Below, piece by piece: positions 25,597-35,948 of a DNA stretch of 64,000 nucleotides (position 1 is its first letter; every line of letters begins with the position of its first letter). Made by a program: the position numbers and the translations under genes. The notes under the pieces were generated by a model that did no database searches, was not told where the DNA came from, and saw only the letters and a list, made by a program, of their open reading frames with translations. This stretch comes from Notospermus geniculatus (taxonomy: Eukaryota > Nemertea > Pilidiophora > Heteronemertea > Lineidae). The stretch is taken from contig NMRB01000194.1 of the NCBI GenBank assembly GCA_002633025.1, positions 210,053 to 274,052 of the forward strand. The letters are read 5' to 3'.

Positions 25597-26898
25597 TTTT
25601 TCAGTTGTCGCTCAACTTATTTTTTTTCATTAGCTTCAGCAAAGAGTGGCAAGGGGGTCATACTGCTTCATACAAAAATCTTAACATTGCTAGAACATAC
25701 CAATTCTCACTGCCCTGAGGTAGGCCTATTTATACGTCGTTTTCAACCAATTCCAATTAAACTATTATTAGTAATTAGAACCTTCTAGTCACATGGAACA
25801 AAACACTACAGATTCATATCTATATATTCTTATGATTTTATCCTAAAAATGTTTGGACCTGTGCCTTAGGATGATCATGTGCAATTAAAAGTGTAATTAT
25901 AAAAATAATTCCTGTGCTTTTTAAAACTGATTACTGCAAGGTATAAACTGTATGATTACAATAAAGACTTTTTAAATACAGTTCAGGAATTCAGTGCACA
26001 TAATGACACTGTGATCAGTTTATGACTCCTGTATACCCTGCCTGAAGTGCAAACATTCGCTGAGAAATAATTCCTCAGTGCCTACTGCAGCTAATTTCCT
26101 ACGGGGTAAAGTTGCGTAAACTTCCATTGTGTGCCGTAGTTGACCGAGACGTTAAATCTCGCCCGCCATTCACCGCTAATACAGTGTCCCTAATCATGTC
26201 AGACCTAGGCTGTACGCTCAGGAACTTGCACGCTAAGATCACTAAAAGAAAATAATTAATTTTGAAATTAATTTTCATACGCGCATTTTGATTTTCATAT
26301 TTGATGGCGACCAACCTCGGCTTTGATAATTGCGATTTCTCGAAGTGTGAATTCGTCGGCTAATAGCGTCGCAGCGCTGCCATCTTACGCCATCCGTTTA
26401 GCATACAACGGCGCAAAAAGTAATCTAGATTTCATATTACGAGGTGTGACTGAAAAATATGTAGATCGGATATCCCACAGTTCCTTGGAGCTAAAGTTAG
26501 TGTCCAGAAAATACGCTCACGCTGCGGGTAGTCGTGGTAACCTCGTCACTTTGTACGCCATCTTTGTCATGTGCCTTGCCGCAAAAATGACTTCATCTGA
26601 AAATGTCACCGTTGTAGGAAATCATTTTGCTATTGATTTATTGAATTAAAGGCTGTAAGTTTCCTCAATTTTAAATCTGCGCCGTTGTAGCGCGGATGGG
26701 GTTTGCATGTATTCGCTTGTTTACAATTTGAATGATTTCGAGTGAGATGGAGACTGATGTTCAAGACAGCTGATTCCCTTGTTAAAAACAATGTAGTTAG
26801 GACCTCGACAAGTTCCATTTTGTCCTCCCAGCCCTTGCTCCCAGAATTTTACCCAAGGACTAAGATACCAACGACTAACTACAATGGGGAGCCGGCTC

Positions 26899-26979
26899 TA
26901 GGACAATTCTTCCCCGGACAATTCGTCCCCATGGACAATTCGTCCCCAGACAATTCGTCCCTGGACAACTCGTCCTGGG
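26899..26979. repeat. Short tandem repeat GGACAATTCGTCCCC
   Basis: Five imperfect copies of 15-16 bp. Each copy is itself partly self-complementary (GGAC...GTCC). It abuts the SINE that follows. Confidence 0.9.
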
Positions 26980-27260
26980 GGAGCTACGGTGGAGTAGTGG
27001 TTCAGGCCTCCAACTATTGGTCAGACGGTCCCGGGTTCGAATCCCACTGGGCGTGAGACTTCAGGCAAGTCTCTCTGCCTCCCTGGCCTCTCTCTACCCA
27101 GGTGTATAAATGGGTACCAGTCGGAAATGCTCAGATTGTAGCCCTGGATGAGTAGCTCATCTGAGTTCTACTGAAAAGTTTCAGGATAGACTGGGGTTAT
27201 AGTTCTAAAGTCGGATGAGAACCTCTACCATAGTTGATATCCAACTATAAACCCAAACTT
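26980..27260 (+). repeat. tRNA-derived SINE, intact head
   Basis: The head has GGTGGAGTAGTGGTTCAGG (A-box region) and GGTTCGAATCCCACTGGGCG (B box). The body has ACCCAGGTGTATAAATGGGT, GCTCATCTGAGTTCTACTGA and ends near AAACCCAAACTTTAACTTT. The same family occurs inverted at 37608-38020, and a fragment lies near 42300-42425. Confidence 0.85.
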
Positions 27261-27289
27261 TAACTTTAACTTTATTAGTAAAGCAAGTT

Positions 27290-27435
27290 TTACAACTTCC
27301 TGGGAACCAGAGACTGCAGAAAAAATCTGTGCTGTCAGAGATTTGTGAGCTCTGGCTCTGGTCCGGGGGTCGAACCTGGACCCTCAGTGATGAAAGATGC
27401 CGATTTTTCACTGCACCACTCTGACAGCCCACCGT
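27290..27435 (-). repeat. tRNA-derived SINE, CTGTCAGAGTGGTGCAGTG family
   Basis: The minus strand reads GCTGTCAGAGTGGTGCAGTG, AAAAATCGGCATC, and B box GGTTCGACCCC. The same head occurs at 21525-21645. Confidence 0.75.
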
Positions 27436-29280
27436 AGTTAGAAAGATGCTAGACGGCATATTCCCTGGTGTTGTGGACTTGAACAGCGTCACCGCTGCTG
27501 TGAAATTTCATAATGAATCTAAAAGGTTTATTAATGATTCTACAAGGTTTGTTAACGATGTAAAAATGTCATCTTAGCCGGTTAATTATCACTTGATTAT
27601 CTCGGGGTATTCAGACATGAATGGTGGTATGGGGCGTTCAATGGCTTCAACGCCTGCACGGGAATAGAGGGACGCCGTTCTTAAGTTACATCCATCACCT
27701 TTGACCCTTTTGTTAATAGGTAGGGGGCGATTGTGATGATGTTATAACGAATCATGTGATCGGTGGTTTAGAGGTTCAGAATTCAAGGCGAGGGACAATG
27801 GTTACGGATGCGGTTTTATAATCGTTTTTGATGCGTCGGGGAGGGGGGGCTGAGATGTTGTGGGGGTCAGGTCTCAAGATTAATGAGTAATTAAAAAGGG
27901 TTTATGAATTATCAACATGAATTAAAAGATGAGATTTATTCGATGATAAAATGAGATTTTGTTGGTAATTCAATCAGGCAGGTTTAAAATGACATTTTTT
28001 CTTTATTCATGTAATTTTAAAACAGCGTGAAGACCCTCACAACTTGTGGGTTTCTTGTCGCATTCAGTGGTAAATCCTTTGTTATTTTCTGCCTGCTGCC
28101 TCCATACAATGGGCACATCCAAAAACCACACCGTATAGTCTAGTTCATACTTTGCTGCACGACCATCGCTGGCGACTTATGCGCGACCTTGCGTTCGACG
28201 CTCACCCTGTCGTGTGATTTGGTCGACGTCTGATCGGGAGACTGTTATTACTTGGGCATTTCATAACGCGTCGCCGTCGCTGAAGTACGCTGGACTATGA
28301 ATCAACTCTGCAAATTCGGCTTCCAGATTTTGATCGTGTGGCGGACGCTGATTGGCGTCCATCGAAGTATAAACTAGGCTTACGTCTGACATTTATACCT
28401 CTCTCTTTGGCAGTGCAGGTGTAATGGAAAGGATCTCGAGTTAAAACAGGTGTCATAAAGTGATTCAAGTACGCTAACTTCTCAGTGCATGTTGTTAAGA
28501 TAATCTGCTCCTTCCATGTGGCACCAACAAACAATCAATGTTTTGGAATCAATAACCTCAGAGGCTGAGAAAAAAAGGATAGTGCAGTGTCCAACTTCAA
28601 CGCAGATTTATAATTTGTTTAAATATGTTTGTAAATTGTCCAAGTTTTAATTTCAAATCACAAAATAAATGTTGTTGTGTCACCAGTCATAGTTTATGCC
28701 ACTCTGATGGCATTCTACATTATCTATACCCATTCTTTACAATTTTACGAGTATATTTTAAAATGGTATGAAATTTATTTCGCACACAGGGAGTATCTGT
28801 GTCGTATTAATCTTGTCAATTTCTCGTTTCTGTGCTAAATCATGTCGTAGAATTCTACGAAAGTGACAGAGAAAAATGTCTAATGACCCGAAACAATTAA
28901 ATAATGCAACGAAATCTGGTTACTACAAACTTTTCTTTTGTGATTCCTTTGGGGATGATTGCAACGTCGCAGCGATTCTGTCCTGTCGTTGGATTGATAG
29001 TGCTGCCACCTGGGGAATTGTGTTTTAACTAAAGTATTGATTTTCTATAAATTGCTGACTGATGCAAATGTGAGCTCCCTGATGAAGCTCTGAGAAAACA
29101 TCTGTAATTTTTGTCCTGGATTTCAAAATTTTTGAGGTTTGACCTCACCTTATAACTATGTCAGCCGGAAATGGCTTCAGGAAAATGGCAAAAATAAATT
29201 TCTCTATATTTCATTACATTTTGTTCATTATCCAAGTACTATCTATGATAAAAATTAAACAGAAATATTAAATAGACATA

Positions 29281-29648
29281 TGTGACCCGTCACATCAAAT
29301 CGGGTAATTAAGTCGCACAAGATGTGAACCAGGATGAACCAAAATATCTCCAGGAGATAAAGGAAGAAATGTAATCACTCAGATTTTACAAAAGACAGAC
29401 AATACGCCTAGGCCTACTGAAATTGACAAAAACGTTGGTCCCAAGCTGCAAACTTCAGAGCGACTTGTGCCCGCTGTACACGATCAAATTTTTCATCCAA
29501 TTTTCTGAATATTTCTCAATAAAGGCCTACATGCGGGTTTATACATTGAAGCCCCAATAGGCCCGGAATCTGAATTTCCAAAAAGTTGGATGAAAAATTT
29601 GATCGTGTACAGTGGGCATTAGTGCTCATTTTCTGGTGACGGGTCACA
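29281..29648. repeat. TGTGACCC-family element with an internal second hairpin
   Basis: Ends are TGTGACCCGTCAC and GTGACGGGTCACA. The left half matches 25396-25596 (AATCACTCAGA, TGAAATTGACA, GAGCGACTT). A second inverted repeat, GTACACGATCAAATTTTTCA against TGAAAAATTTGATCGTGTAC (about 29476-29615), makes this copy 170 bp longer and looks like a nested insertion. Confidence 0.85.
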
Positions 29649-30491
29649 TATGAACAAACCCAATACCAGATTGACCACATCAGTGTATTATACCCATTAC
29701 ATTAAATAATCAGATCTGATTTGGATTTCTGGGTAGCGGATTCGACCTTCTAGTTTAAAAACGAGTCACATCAGCTGTGATTCCTTCATGTTGACTGCTT
29801 AATCTTCGAAGGGAAAGAAAATGCCTTCTAATCCCTTCTTACCGCCATTCTCAAGGTCCTATTGTACCGCCGTCAACCATCAACCTGTCAATCTCGGCAC
29901 GAATGACAGCCAATTAGATTAAAAAACCTGACATCTTTATCTTAACACAGGTGGACCGGATTCATGCCTTTGTTGGCCGACGTTAAACAAATCAGCATCA
30001 TTTATTACACTGAAAGGTGCTGGTACATCAGCTGGCAGCATCCCGCAAGTCCAAATTATCCAAGCGTCGGCTGATAGGTCACAATTGTCGAACTAAAGAC
30101 AATGCCGGGATTTCATGTGTGGGTTTTACAAAGTCATTAACGGGGAACAATGGCGGCGCTATATGATTCTGTCCCGGTTCTCGCTACGTTAATTTGCCGG
30201 TTTTCTCGTGGCGGGAATCTGCGTCTGAGCGTAGCTAGTGAGTGGAAAACTGAGACGTTGGGTGTACTTATTAACGACGTTGATAATTGGACCTAATCCC
30301 TTTGAAGTCTTAACCCTTGCTCATACTGGTATGTGAGTGAGGTTTTAGAAGTGGATGAGCCATGAGTAGAATACCTGTTGGAAATTCCTACGTTATAGAC
30401 GATTCTTGAATTCACAGATCTGCGCACTTCCGCCGAAAAATCTCAACCATAACCTTGATCTGAAACCGGGAGGCGTGACCAATCCATGCAT

Positions 30492-30618
30492 GCAGGGCTG
30501 TATTTAGAGGGGGGGGGGGCAATGGGGATTTTGGGCAAAAAACGGCAAAAAAAGGTCTTCTGCTCCCCCCCAGAGAGGGTTTTGCCCCCCAGGATCAAAC
30601 AGCTAAATACGGCCCTGC
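30492..30618. repeat. Short element with GCAGGGC-GTATTTAG ends
   Basis: Left GCAGGGCTGTATTTAG and right CTAAATACGGCCCTGC are inverted repeats. The interior has a G run and CCCCCCAGAG. Related ends occur at 50630-50785 and a half copy at 61590-61646. Confidence 0.85.
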
Positions 30619-30794
30619 CATGATTCAGCTACGGTTGGCTCTGATTCAATGTCTTCGACATCACTGTCGTTGGGCTCTCCGCGTCACGTCAACAGTTTCA
30701 GACCGAGGTTATGGCTGAGATTTTGGCGGAAGTGCGCAGATCTTTGTTGTTTATGTCAATTTGAGAATGGTCGATTATGTAGGGTAAATCGATT

Positions 30795-30915
30795 GGGTTG
30801 TCAACGTGGTGCAATGGAAACATCGATGCCTGTCACCCCTGCAGTTCAGGGTTCAATCCCTAAGAGAGGGCGACTCTTTGGGCACTCCAGTTTCCCCCTG
30901 CAGTACATTAAGTTA
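30795..30915 (+). repeat. tRNA-derived SINE
   Basis: GTGGTGCAATGGAAACATC resembles the head at 27290 and 21525; GGGTTCAATCCC is a B box; it ends with GGGCACTCCAGTTTCCCCC. A short SINE copy. Confidence 0.65.
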
Positions 30916-30964
30916 TCCCAATGTTGACTACAAAGCTGATAATGTCATATTTTGTATTCGTATT

Positions 30965-31165
30965 TGTATGTTTCCATCAGGGCCAAAGCCATAGCATTGG
31001 CCCTGGTAAGTAATGGAAGAGGCCATCTCAAGCTACTCATGTTCCTCACTTTGATGTGGTCTTTTACTTGCCCTTGCAAAGGAACAAGGTACAAGGCACC
31101 ATGGCTTATGTCCCATGCGATGGATGTGAACAACTACGGATATCCCATGTGGCCCGGGCTGGAAG
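30965..31165 (-). repeat. tRNA-derived SINE, copy 2
   Basis: It shares CCATCTCAAGCTACTCATGT, TCTTTTACTTGCCCTTGCAA and GCCATAGCATTGGCCCTGGT with the SINE at 20820-21076 in the same orientation. The tRNA head end is degraded. It stops about 45 bp before the exon 3 acceptor of WDR4. Confidence 0.8.
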
Positions 31166-31213
31166 TCATATTTGGCCCTCCGCTTTCAAATCAATGAATA
31201 TTCCTTCTTTCAG

Positions 31214-31370
31214 AATGATGCAGCGACGAGCCAATCAAGTCATCTTCACCAATTCGGACGAAGCGATCCTCGTCGCAGACAAATCTGGTGACGTGTTCAG
31301 CTTTCCTGTGAAAAAACCCGACGAGAGCGGAAAACTTCTGATGGGACATCTCTCCATGCTGCTGGACATC
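31214..31370 (+). CDS. WDR4: WDR4 exon 3
   Basis: After acceptor TTCTTTCAG the exon encodes MMQRRANQVIFTNSDEAILV, then ADKSGDVFSFPV and GHLSMLLDI, ending at GACATC|GTGAGT (phase 0). Human WDR4 has …[28 protein letters not shown]…LGHLSMLLDVA in the same order, which makes the family assignment firm. It covers the second propeller blade. The first residues match the human sequence well after blade 1, so an exon is missing between this and exon 2. Confidence 0.95.
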
Positions 31371-31391
31371 GTGAGTATCAAAAATGTCAAG

Positions 31392-31545
31392 TGCTGGAGT
31401 GGCATAGTGGTAACAGCCATGCCTGGCACCTCTGAGGTTTTGGGTTCGATCCCCAGTCAAACTCATTCTCCACCTGATAGAGAGGGCGACTCTCTTCAAC
31501 AGCACAGGTTTTCTCCAGCTGAAATTGACATGGTGCTGACTAGGA
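31392..31545 (+). repeat. tRNA-derived SINE
   Basis: GGAGTGGCATAGTGGTAACAG gives an A box and GGGTTCGATCCCCAG a B box; the tail is AGAGAGGGCGACTCTCTTCA and ACAGGTTTTCTCC. It begins about 20 bp after the exon 3 donor. Confidence 0.8.
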
Positions 31546-32358
31546 TAGCACCATGCTAAGGGCTGTCGGTGACTTGTTTCAGGAACTGGGCCCAGATATT
31601 CATTGGAAAGCTCTCACTGAGTACTTTCCAATCAATACTTATCAGGGGGGATTCAGGATTCTGGTAAAGGGGGCACAGAAGGCCACAGGCGGGGCTGATG
31701 GAGGCGAGCGCTGAAGGCGTGAAGCCGCAGAAAATGTTGAAATCTGGAAGGCCGTTGGTGCGATTTCCCAGCATCTGAGGGACAAATTACTGTACAAGGC
31801 AATTCTGTGGCACTTTGAAACAGGGCAATTTTTCTAACGCTGGTCACCACAAAATGGGGGGGGGGGGAGGGGCACAGGCCGGGTGTGCTCCCTAGATCCC
31901 TGCCTGCCTATATGACAGGGTTTCATGTCTGAATCACACTTTTCTCTTTTCATAAAATTGTCTCCAGTTGTGAAAGGGTTAAGATAATTGGGGTCTCATC
32001 CACCAGGTTCAAGTATTGGTCGTCCTTGAATCGAGGATGTTGGCCAGTTTGAAGACCTATTAATAAAACCATTGAGATTTGAGATGTGTTAGGGACATCT
32101 TCAGAGAGCCTCTTCTTATTAGTTCTGTCCAGCACCTGCACCAGGTGATCTCAACTTCATAAATTTCTTCTATTATGGATGGCTTACCCCCACTTGGACC
32201 TTAACCCTTTCTTTTAGAGTATTGTAAACAGAATGAGAGCCATTCCAAATACAGATTCTTAGCTTTCGAGACAGTATCTGTAAAGTAATGTATAGTAGGA
32301 GGAAACCAGAGTACCCCGGGATAATCTGCGTTGTCAAAGACAGTTGCCTTCTCTATCT

Positions 32359-32774
32359 TATGAAAAATGGGGTCCAATCAGGCATCAAGCCAGGAATCTC
32401 GGAGTAGATAAGTGGTGATTTTTCCTCTGTTTAAAGGTACTGTCACACTGAAGTAGTTCTCAAAACATCCTGTCCTGTCCTTAAAAAAATCGTAAAATGG
32501 GCTAGAACGTGTAACGTTGGCCAAAATAATGTCTCAACATTCTGGCGCACCCTTCCTGTCCATGAAGTTCGTAAAAAGACTGTAAAAAGTTGCCACTACG
32601 TCCACTCCGTTCACACACAGTTTGAGCTCGTTCGGCAACATTTTCAAGAACGTAGGTACTGAGAACAAGCTCAACGTGATGGGGGCATTATCATGAAAAA
32701 TGGGGTCCGATCAGGCATCAAGCCAGGAATCTCGGAGGTGAAAAGTGGTAATTTTTCCTCTGTTTAAGGAAGGG
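32359..32774. repeat. Direct 80-bp duplication around a 255-bp insert
   Basis: GAAAAATGGGGTCC, ATCAGGCATCAAGCCAGGAA and GGTAATTTTTCCTCTGTTTAA occur at 32359-32438 and again at 32693-32774. The insert has weakly inverted ends (GAAGTAGTTCTCA against TGAGAACAAGCTC), suggesting an element whose insertion or repair copied the flank. The flank is part of an old SINE. Confidence 0.75.
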
Positions 32775-33216
32775 AATTACCATCAAAGAACTCTGTTGTA
32801 TGTTGTGGTGGTCTGTTTTCTTGTTAGCTTTGCTGGCCTGCACTGCAGTATCAGTATCCATGCGGCATGAGAAAAGAAGCCCTCCTTGCATGTGAGCCAA
32901 GACCCCGGGGCAATGTCCAGTTTTCTTGCCCATCATATCAGGTGGACTGCCGCGAGCGTACCCTAAGGCCAGGCTAATGCTATGACCCCTGGACACTCCT
33001 AACAAGCAGCATCGAGAGATAACGTGTCTCTTTCATGCTACAGTAGACACCCCTTCTTTGTCTTCGCCAGCATGTGTCAACGGCAGCTAGGGCTAAACGA
33101 TACTTTCACGTGTTTGCAGCCGAGCATGATCCTCGGTTAATGAAGGGGTTGGTGTGTGTGATATCGCAATCAACTTGCATGTCACAGGTTCGGTGGGTTT
33201 TCCTGCCCGTCAAGGG

Positions 33217-33495
33217 TTAAAGCCCCACAGTATTGAATTTTACGATATTTTCAAAAAGTTAGGAGAGTGCACATAGAGGTCCCATAGCCTCGTGAAGGTC
33301 CCCAAAATACTTGCCTGATATGCACTTCACAGAATCAAGGCCTAGTTTTCAGCACGCATTGGAAAAAACTGCAGGGAGAGCTCTAATGTATTCTGACAGA
33401 GCGTAGTACATTTTACACTACGCTGACGTCGTGACGTCGTGTGAGAATCGCGGCGATGATTTGCGTTTTTCACATTCAATACAGTGGGGCTTTAA
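33217..33495. repeat. TTAA-bounded element, AGCCCCACAGTATTGAAT family (copy 1)
   Basis: Between TTAA at 33217-33220 and 33492-33495 are AGCCCCACAGTATTGAAT at the left and ATTCAATACAGTGGGGCT at the right (one mismatch in 18). Copy 2 is at 57180-57458 and shares AATCAAGGCCTAGTTTTCAG and CGGCGATGATTTGCGTTTTT. No coding. A TTAA target is characteristic of the piggyBac superfamily. Confidence 0.9.
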
Positions 33496-33738
33496 AGGAG
33501 CGTGGTATGCGATCTCTTACAGGTATTTTGACTGCCGAAGTAGAGGGAGCCACCTTGTGGCAGCAATACGAACTACAAAAAAACCATTACAAAATGTACG
33601 TAGTACGTCGGGTCCATTCGCCGACAACATAGTTCGTCCCTGGGATTGGAAAGTGGCGCACTCTCCAATCCCAGGAACTAACTACGGCAATGGTAGCGCC
33701 AGCTGTCAAGAAAAAGTAGCAATACCGTGGTCCTTTAA
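33492..33738. repeat. TTAA-bounded element, AGGAGCACGGTATTGC family (copy 2)
   Basis: It starts in the TTAA that ends the previous element and ends in the TTAA that starts the next. Left AGGAGCGTGGTATGC pairs with right GCAATACCGTGGTCCT. The interior matches 22445-22678 and 49797-49998. A local inverted word (GGGATTGGAAAGTGGCG / CTCTCCAATCCC) distinguishes this copy. Confidence 0.9.
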
Positions 33739-33997
33739 AGGAGCTGGACGTCCAAGTTGTAAACACTCACTCACTGGTTCTCTATCCACGCGACGCCTGC
33801 GGTGCTGCCACCTATTGGCGGTGATATGTACTGACGTGAATATCGTGAATGAGTGAGTTGCATTTGACCAGGCACCAGTCTAATGATCACGGGGCGCTAC
33901 TGGTGCTGCCACCTTCACGAAGGAATAAAACTAGTTTGCCGACCACTGTTTGTAAACAAACTGGTTTGTTTACAACTTGGATGTCGAACTCCTTTAA
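33735..33997. repeat. TTAA-bounded element, AGGAGCTGGACGTCCAAG family
   Basis: Ends AGGAGCTGGACGTCCAAGTT with GTAAAC and, inverted, GTTTACAACTTGGATGTCGA with ACTCCT, directly inside TTAA at 33735-33738 and 33994-33997. The interior has two GGTGCTGCCACCT words. No second copy was seen in the window. Confidence 0.88.
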
Positions 33998-34202
33998 AGC
34001 TATTGTGGCAGGCCAACACGAGAATTCGTCATTTGAAATATTACATGTATTTTCCGCACTCTTGTTCTCTTAAAAAAACATTACAAAATGTATGTAGTAT
34101 ATCGGGTCCGTTTGCCTAGTTAGTCCCTGGGTTGGAGAGTGGCGTGCACGGCAATGGTGGTGCCGGCTGTCGAGAAAAAGTGGCAATACTGGGCTACTTT
34201 AA
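33994..34202. repeat. TTAA-bounded unit, partial AGGAGC-family copy
   Basis: From TTAA at 33994 to TTAA at 34199. The right two thirds (ATTACAAAATGTATGTAGTA, GTCCCTGGGTTGGAGAGTGG, GAGAAAAAGTGGCAATACTG) match the AGGAGC family; the left 60 bp do not, so it is a rearranged copy. Confidence 0.7.
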
Positions 34203-34588
34203 ATCAGTATCTCTGATTTTGATCAGTGGCACATAAGCACCCTTCCTTGTACATGGGGACAGGGAAAGATTTCAATGAACTTGTGCCAAGTGTTTATACT
34301 GTATCATAGAACTGAACAAATCTCTGGATATGAGGTTGTTGCCTCAGTTGTATCAGGTATGAATATTAATCAGATACATCATGACCCTGGTCACTTGAAC
34401 CTGTCACCCGACGCCCGACCCTCGCCCCGGGGTTAAAGGAGTAAGGGATTCAGCTGCTGGGGACCCCCTAGGTCAGCAGCTGTGGGGGATGAACCATCAG
34501 TCAACTCTTCTCTGAATTTTAGGCATTATCATTGATTTCTGTTTCGCAAGTTGAACTTTCAGAACTAGCAATGCTTCTTTCTTTCCAG

Positions 34589-34701
34589 GCAATAACTCCA
34601 GAAGATAAATACATCATAACGTGCGACCGAGATGAGAAAATTCGTGTATCACACTACCCGAACGCTTACAACATCCACACGTACCTCCTAGGCCACTCAG
34701 A
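34589..34701 (+). CDS. WDR4: WDR4 exon 4
   Basis: After acceptor CTTTCCAG the exon encodes [20 protein letters not shown], then [17 protein letters not shown]. The DRDEKIRVS block is the most conserved signature of WDR4 proteins (human [11 protein letters not shown]) and closes a propeller blade; GHS(E) begins the next. The donor GA|GTAAGT leaves phase 2. Confidence 0.97.
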
Positions 34702-34834
34702 GTAAGTGCATGAGGTCGATGCTGAACGCTCTTGCCTCTTGAAAGATCTCGTCCCGTTTGAGTGCAGTGTTCTTGACTTTTCGAAAAAACTTTTCAAACA
34801 AATTCTTCTTTCACAAACAAACCTTCCTTTACAG

Positions 34835-34889
34835 ATTTGTCAGTCAGATAGTGCAGGTTGGAACAAACAAATTGGTTTCAGGGTCTGGG
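34835..34889 (+). CDS. WDR4: WDR4 exon 5
   Basis: A 55-base exon after acceptor CCTTTACAG. It completes E and encodes FVSQIVQVGTNKLVSGSG, matching human TEFVSRI…LLSSSGDG. The donor GGG|GTAAGT is in phase 0. Confidence 0.93.
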
Positions 34890-35050
34890 GTAAGTTTTCT
34901 CGAAGTTAAAACCCTCAAAGATGAAGAAGTTTGTTGATGTTTTGTATGGTCACCTGTTATGAAGTTCCATTGAATCCCTGCCGGAGTTGACTCATTGAAA
35001 GAACTGTCATTTTATGATTCGGTCCGTGTTGATTTGCAACCCTGGTGTCC

Positions 35051-35368
35051 TTAGGCCGAGTTTACATAGAGAGAGGTTTTATGGTCATGAATCCTTTGTT
35101 AGGCCATTGTTCACCCACGTGTCCATATACCGTATACTGTAAACCGTGATATTTTCGCGACGCTAAATGTTCGCGATTTCGGGGGTCTACGAATTCGCGA
35201 AGAATAAATTTTCGCGATTGCAACCCTTCAGCTTCAACAGAATAATAAGAAGACTAATTTTCGCGCGATTTATGTTCGCGTTTTGACCCTCGAGCGCGAA
35301 AATCGCGAAAATAAAACGCACGCGAAAATTTCACGGTTTACAGTACCTCTATGTAAACTCGACCTTAG
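35051..35368. repeat. Element nested in an element, filling WDR4 intron 5
   Basis: Outer ends are TTAGGCCGAGTTTACATAGA and, inverted, CTATGTAAACTCGACCTTAG. Inside, 35135-35345 is a TACTGTAAACCG...CGGTTTACAGTA element with CGCGAAAAT words, a relative of 24419-24650. Intron 5 (34890-35398) is only 509 bp, so most of it is transposon. Confidence 0.88.
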
Positions 35369-35398
35369 ATCATCTAGAAATAACTCCGTACTTTTCAG

Positions 35399-35577
35399 GA
35401 CGGTACGTTACGACTGTGGGACTATGAACGAGGGAAGCAACTGGCCATCACAGACTGCCTGAAGATTTTAGAGCCAGGTTCAAGCAGTGACGTCGAAGAC
35501 AGATCAAGTAATAATTTGGCGGTACATCGGTGTCGGTTCCATAAAGAAACAAGCACGTTAGCTGTTAGTTTTAAATG
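35399..35577 (+). CDS. WDR4: WDR4 exon 6
   Basis: After acceptor CTTTTCAG the exon encodes DGTLRLWDYERGKQLAITDC, a textbook WD repeat (GDGTLRLWDYE), then KILEPGSSSDVEDRSSNN and AVHRCRFHKETSTLAVSFK. The donor is AAATG|GTAAGT (phase 2). The last 9 exon bases plus donor are repeated 68 bp downstream, where reading through gives an immediate TAA. Confidence 0.95.
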
Positions 35578-35582
35578 GTAAG

Positions 35583-35834
35583 TACAGTCCCCCTCGCTAT
35601 TACAAACTCTTCGGGGTCCAAGGGTTAAGTTCATACTTTTAAATGGTAAGTACAGTCCCCCTCACTATTACAAACTCTTCGGGGTCCAAGGGTTAATTCA
35701 TACTAACACGGAGTTCGTAATAGCGCAGATTTACATACATCAAACATGTCATGAAATTTTGGGAGCCAGACGTTGGGTTCGTAATATCCGGGAGTTCGTA
35801 AAATCGAGGTTCGTAAGAGCGAGGGTGCACTGTA
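35583..35834. repeat. TACAGTCC-family MITE on a splice donor
   Basis: It begins TACAGTCCCCCTCGCT directly inside the exon 6 donor (GTAAG|TACAG) and ends AGCGAGGGTGCACTGTA. The first 63 bp have been tandemly duplicated together with the last 5 bp of the preceding host flank (period 68, starts 35569 and 35637). A second family copy (42674-43168) shares CATGTCATGAAATTTTGGGA. Confidence 0.85.
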
Positions 35835-35948
35835 TCAACTTTGTCAACTTTGTAATCAGAAGGGATGGACTGCAGATTATTGCATTTCAGATACTCTGCA
35901 GACACCAAATCATGATAAATTGACAATACTTTACATTTATCATTCCAG

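Larger units (their letters stand above)
16936..31213. other. WDR4 intron 2 (14.3 kb), repeat-filled
   Basis: This intron should contain a phase 2-2 exon of about 110 bases for the rest of the first WD blade (the ILAS.FS..G...A.TDD.K pattern in human WDR4). I searched it by eye for that pattern with flanking splice sites and did not find it. Unassigned stretches include 17200-19035, 22800-24415 and 27440-29280; 17050-17200 has four AACAGGGTGGTAA-like words, and 18665-18840 has a loose GTTGCAGTGTTTTGGTAGC repeat. Confidence 0.7.
31371..34588. other. WDR4 intron 3
   Basis: This intron holds a SINE (31392-31545), a duplicated segment (32359-32774) and the run of TTAA-bounded elements (33217-34202), listed separately. 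The remainder (31550-32280, 32780-33210, 34210-34560) shows no gene. Confidence 0.85.

Noticed and set aside
30151-30296. Missing WDR4 blade 1 exon (frame containing LATLICRFSRGGNLRLSV)
   Set aside because: The resemblance is weak, there is no acceptor before it, and the possible donors are in the wrong phase.
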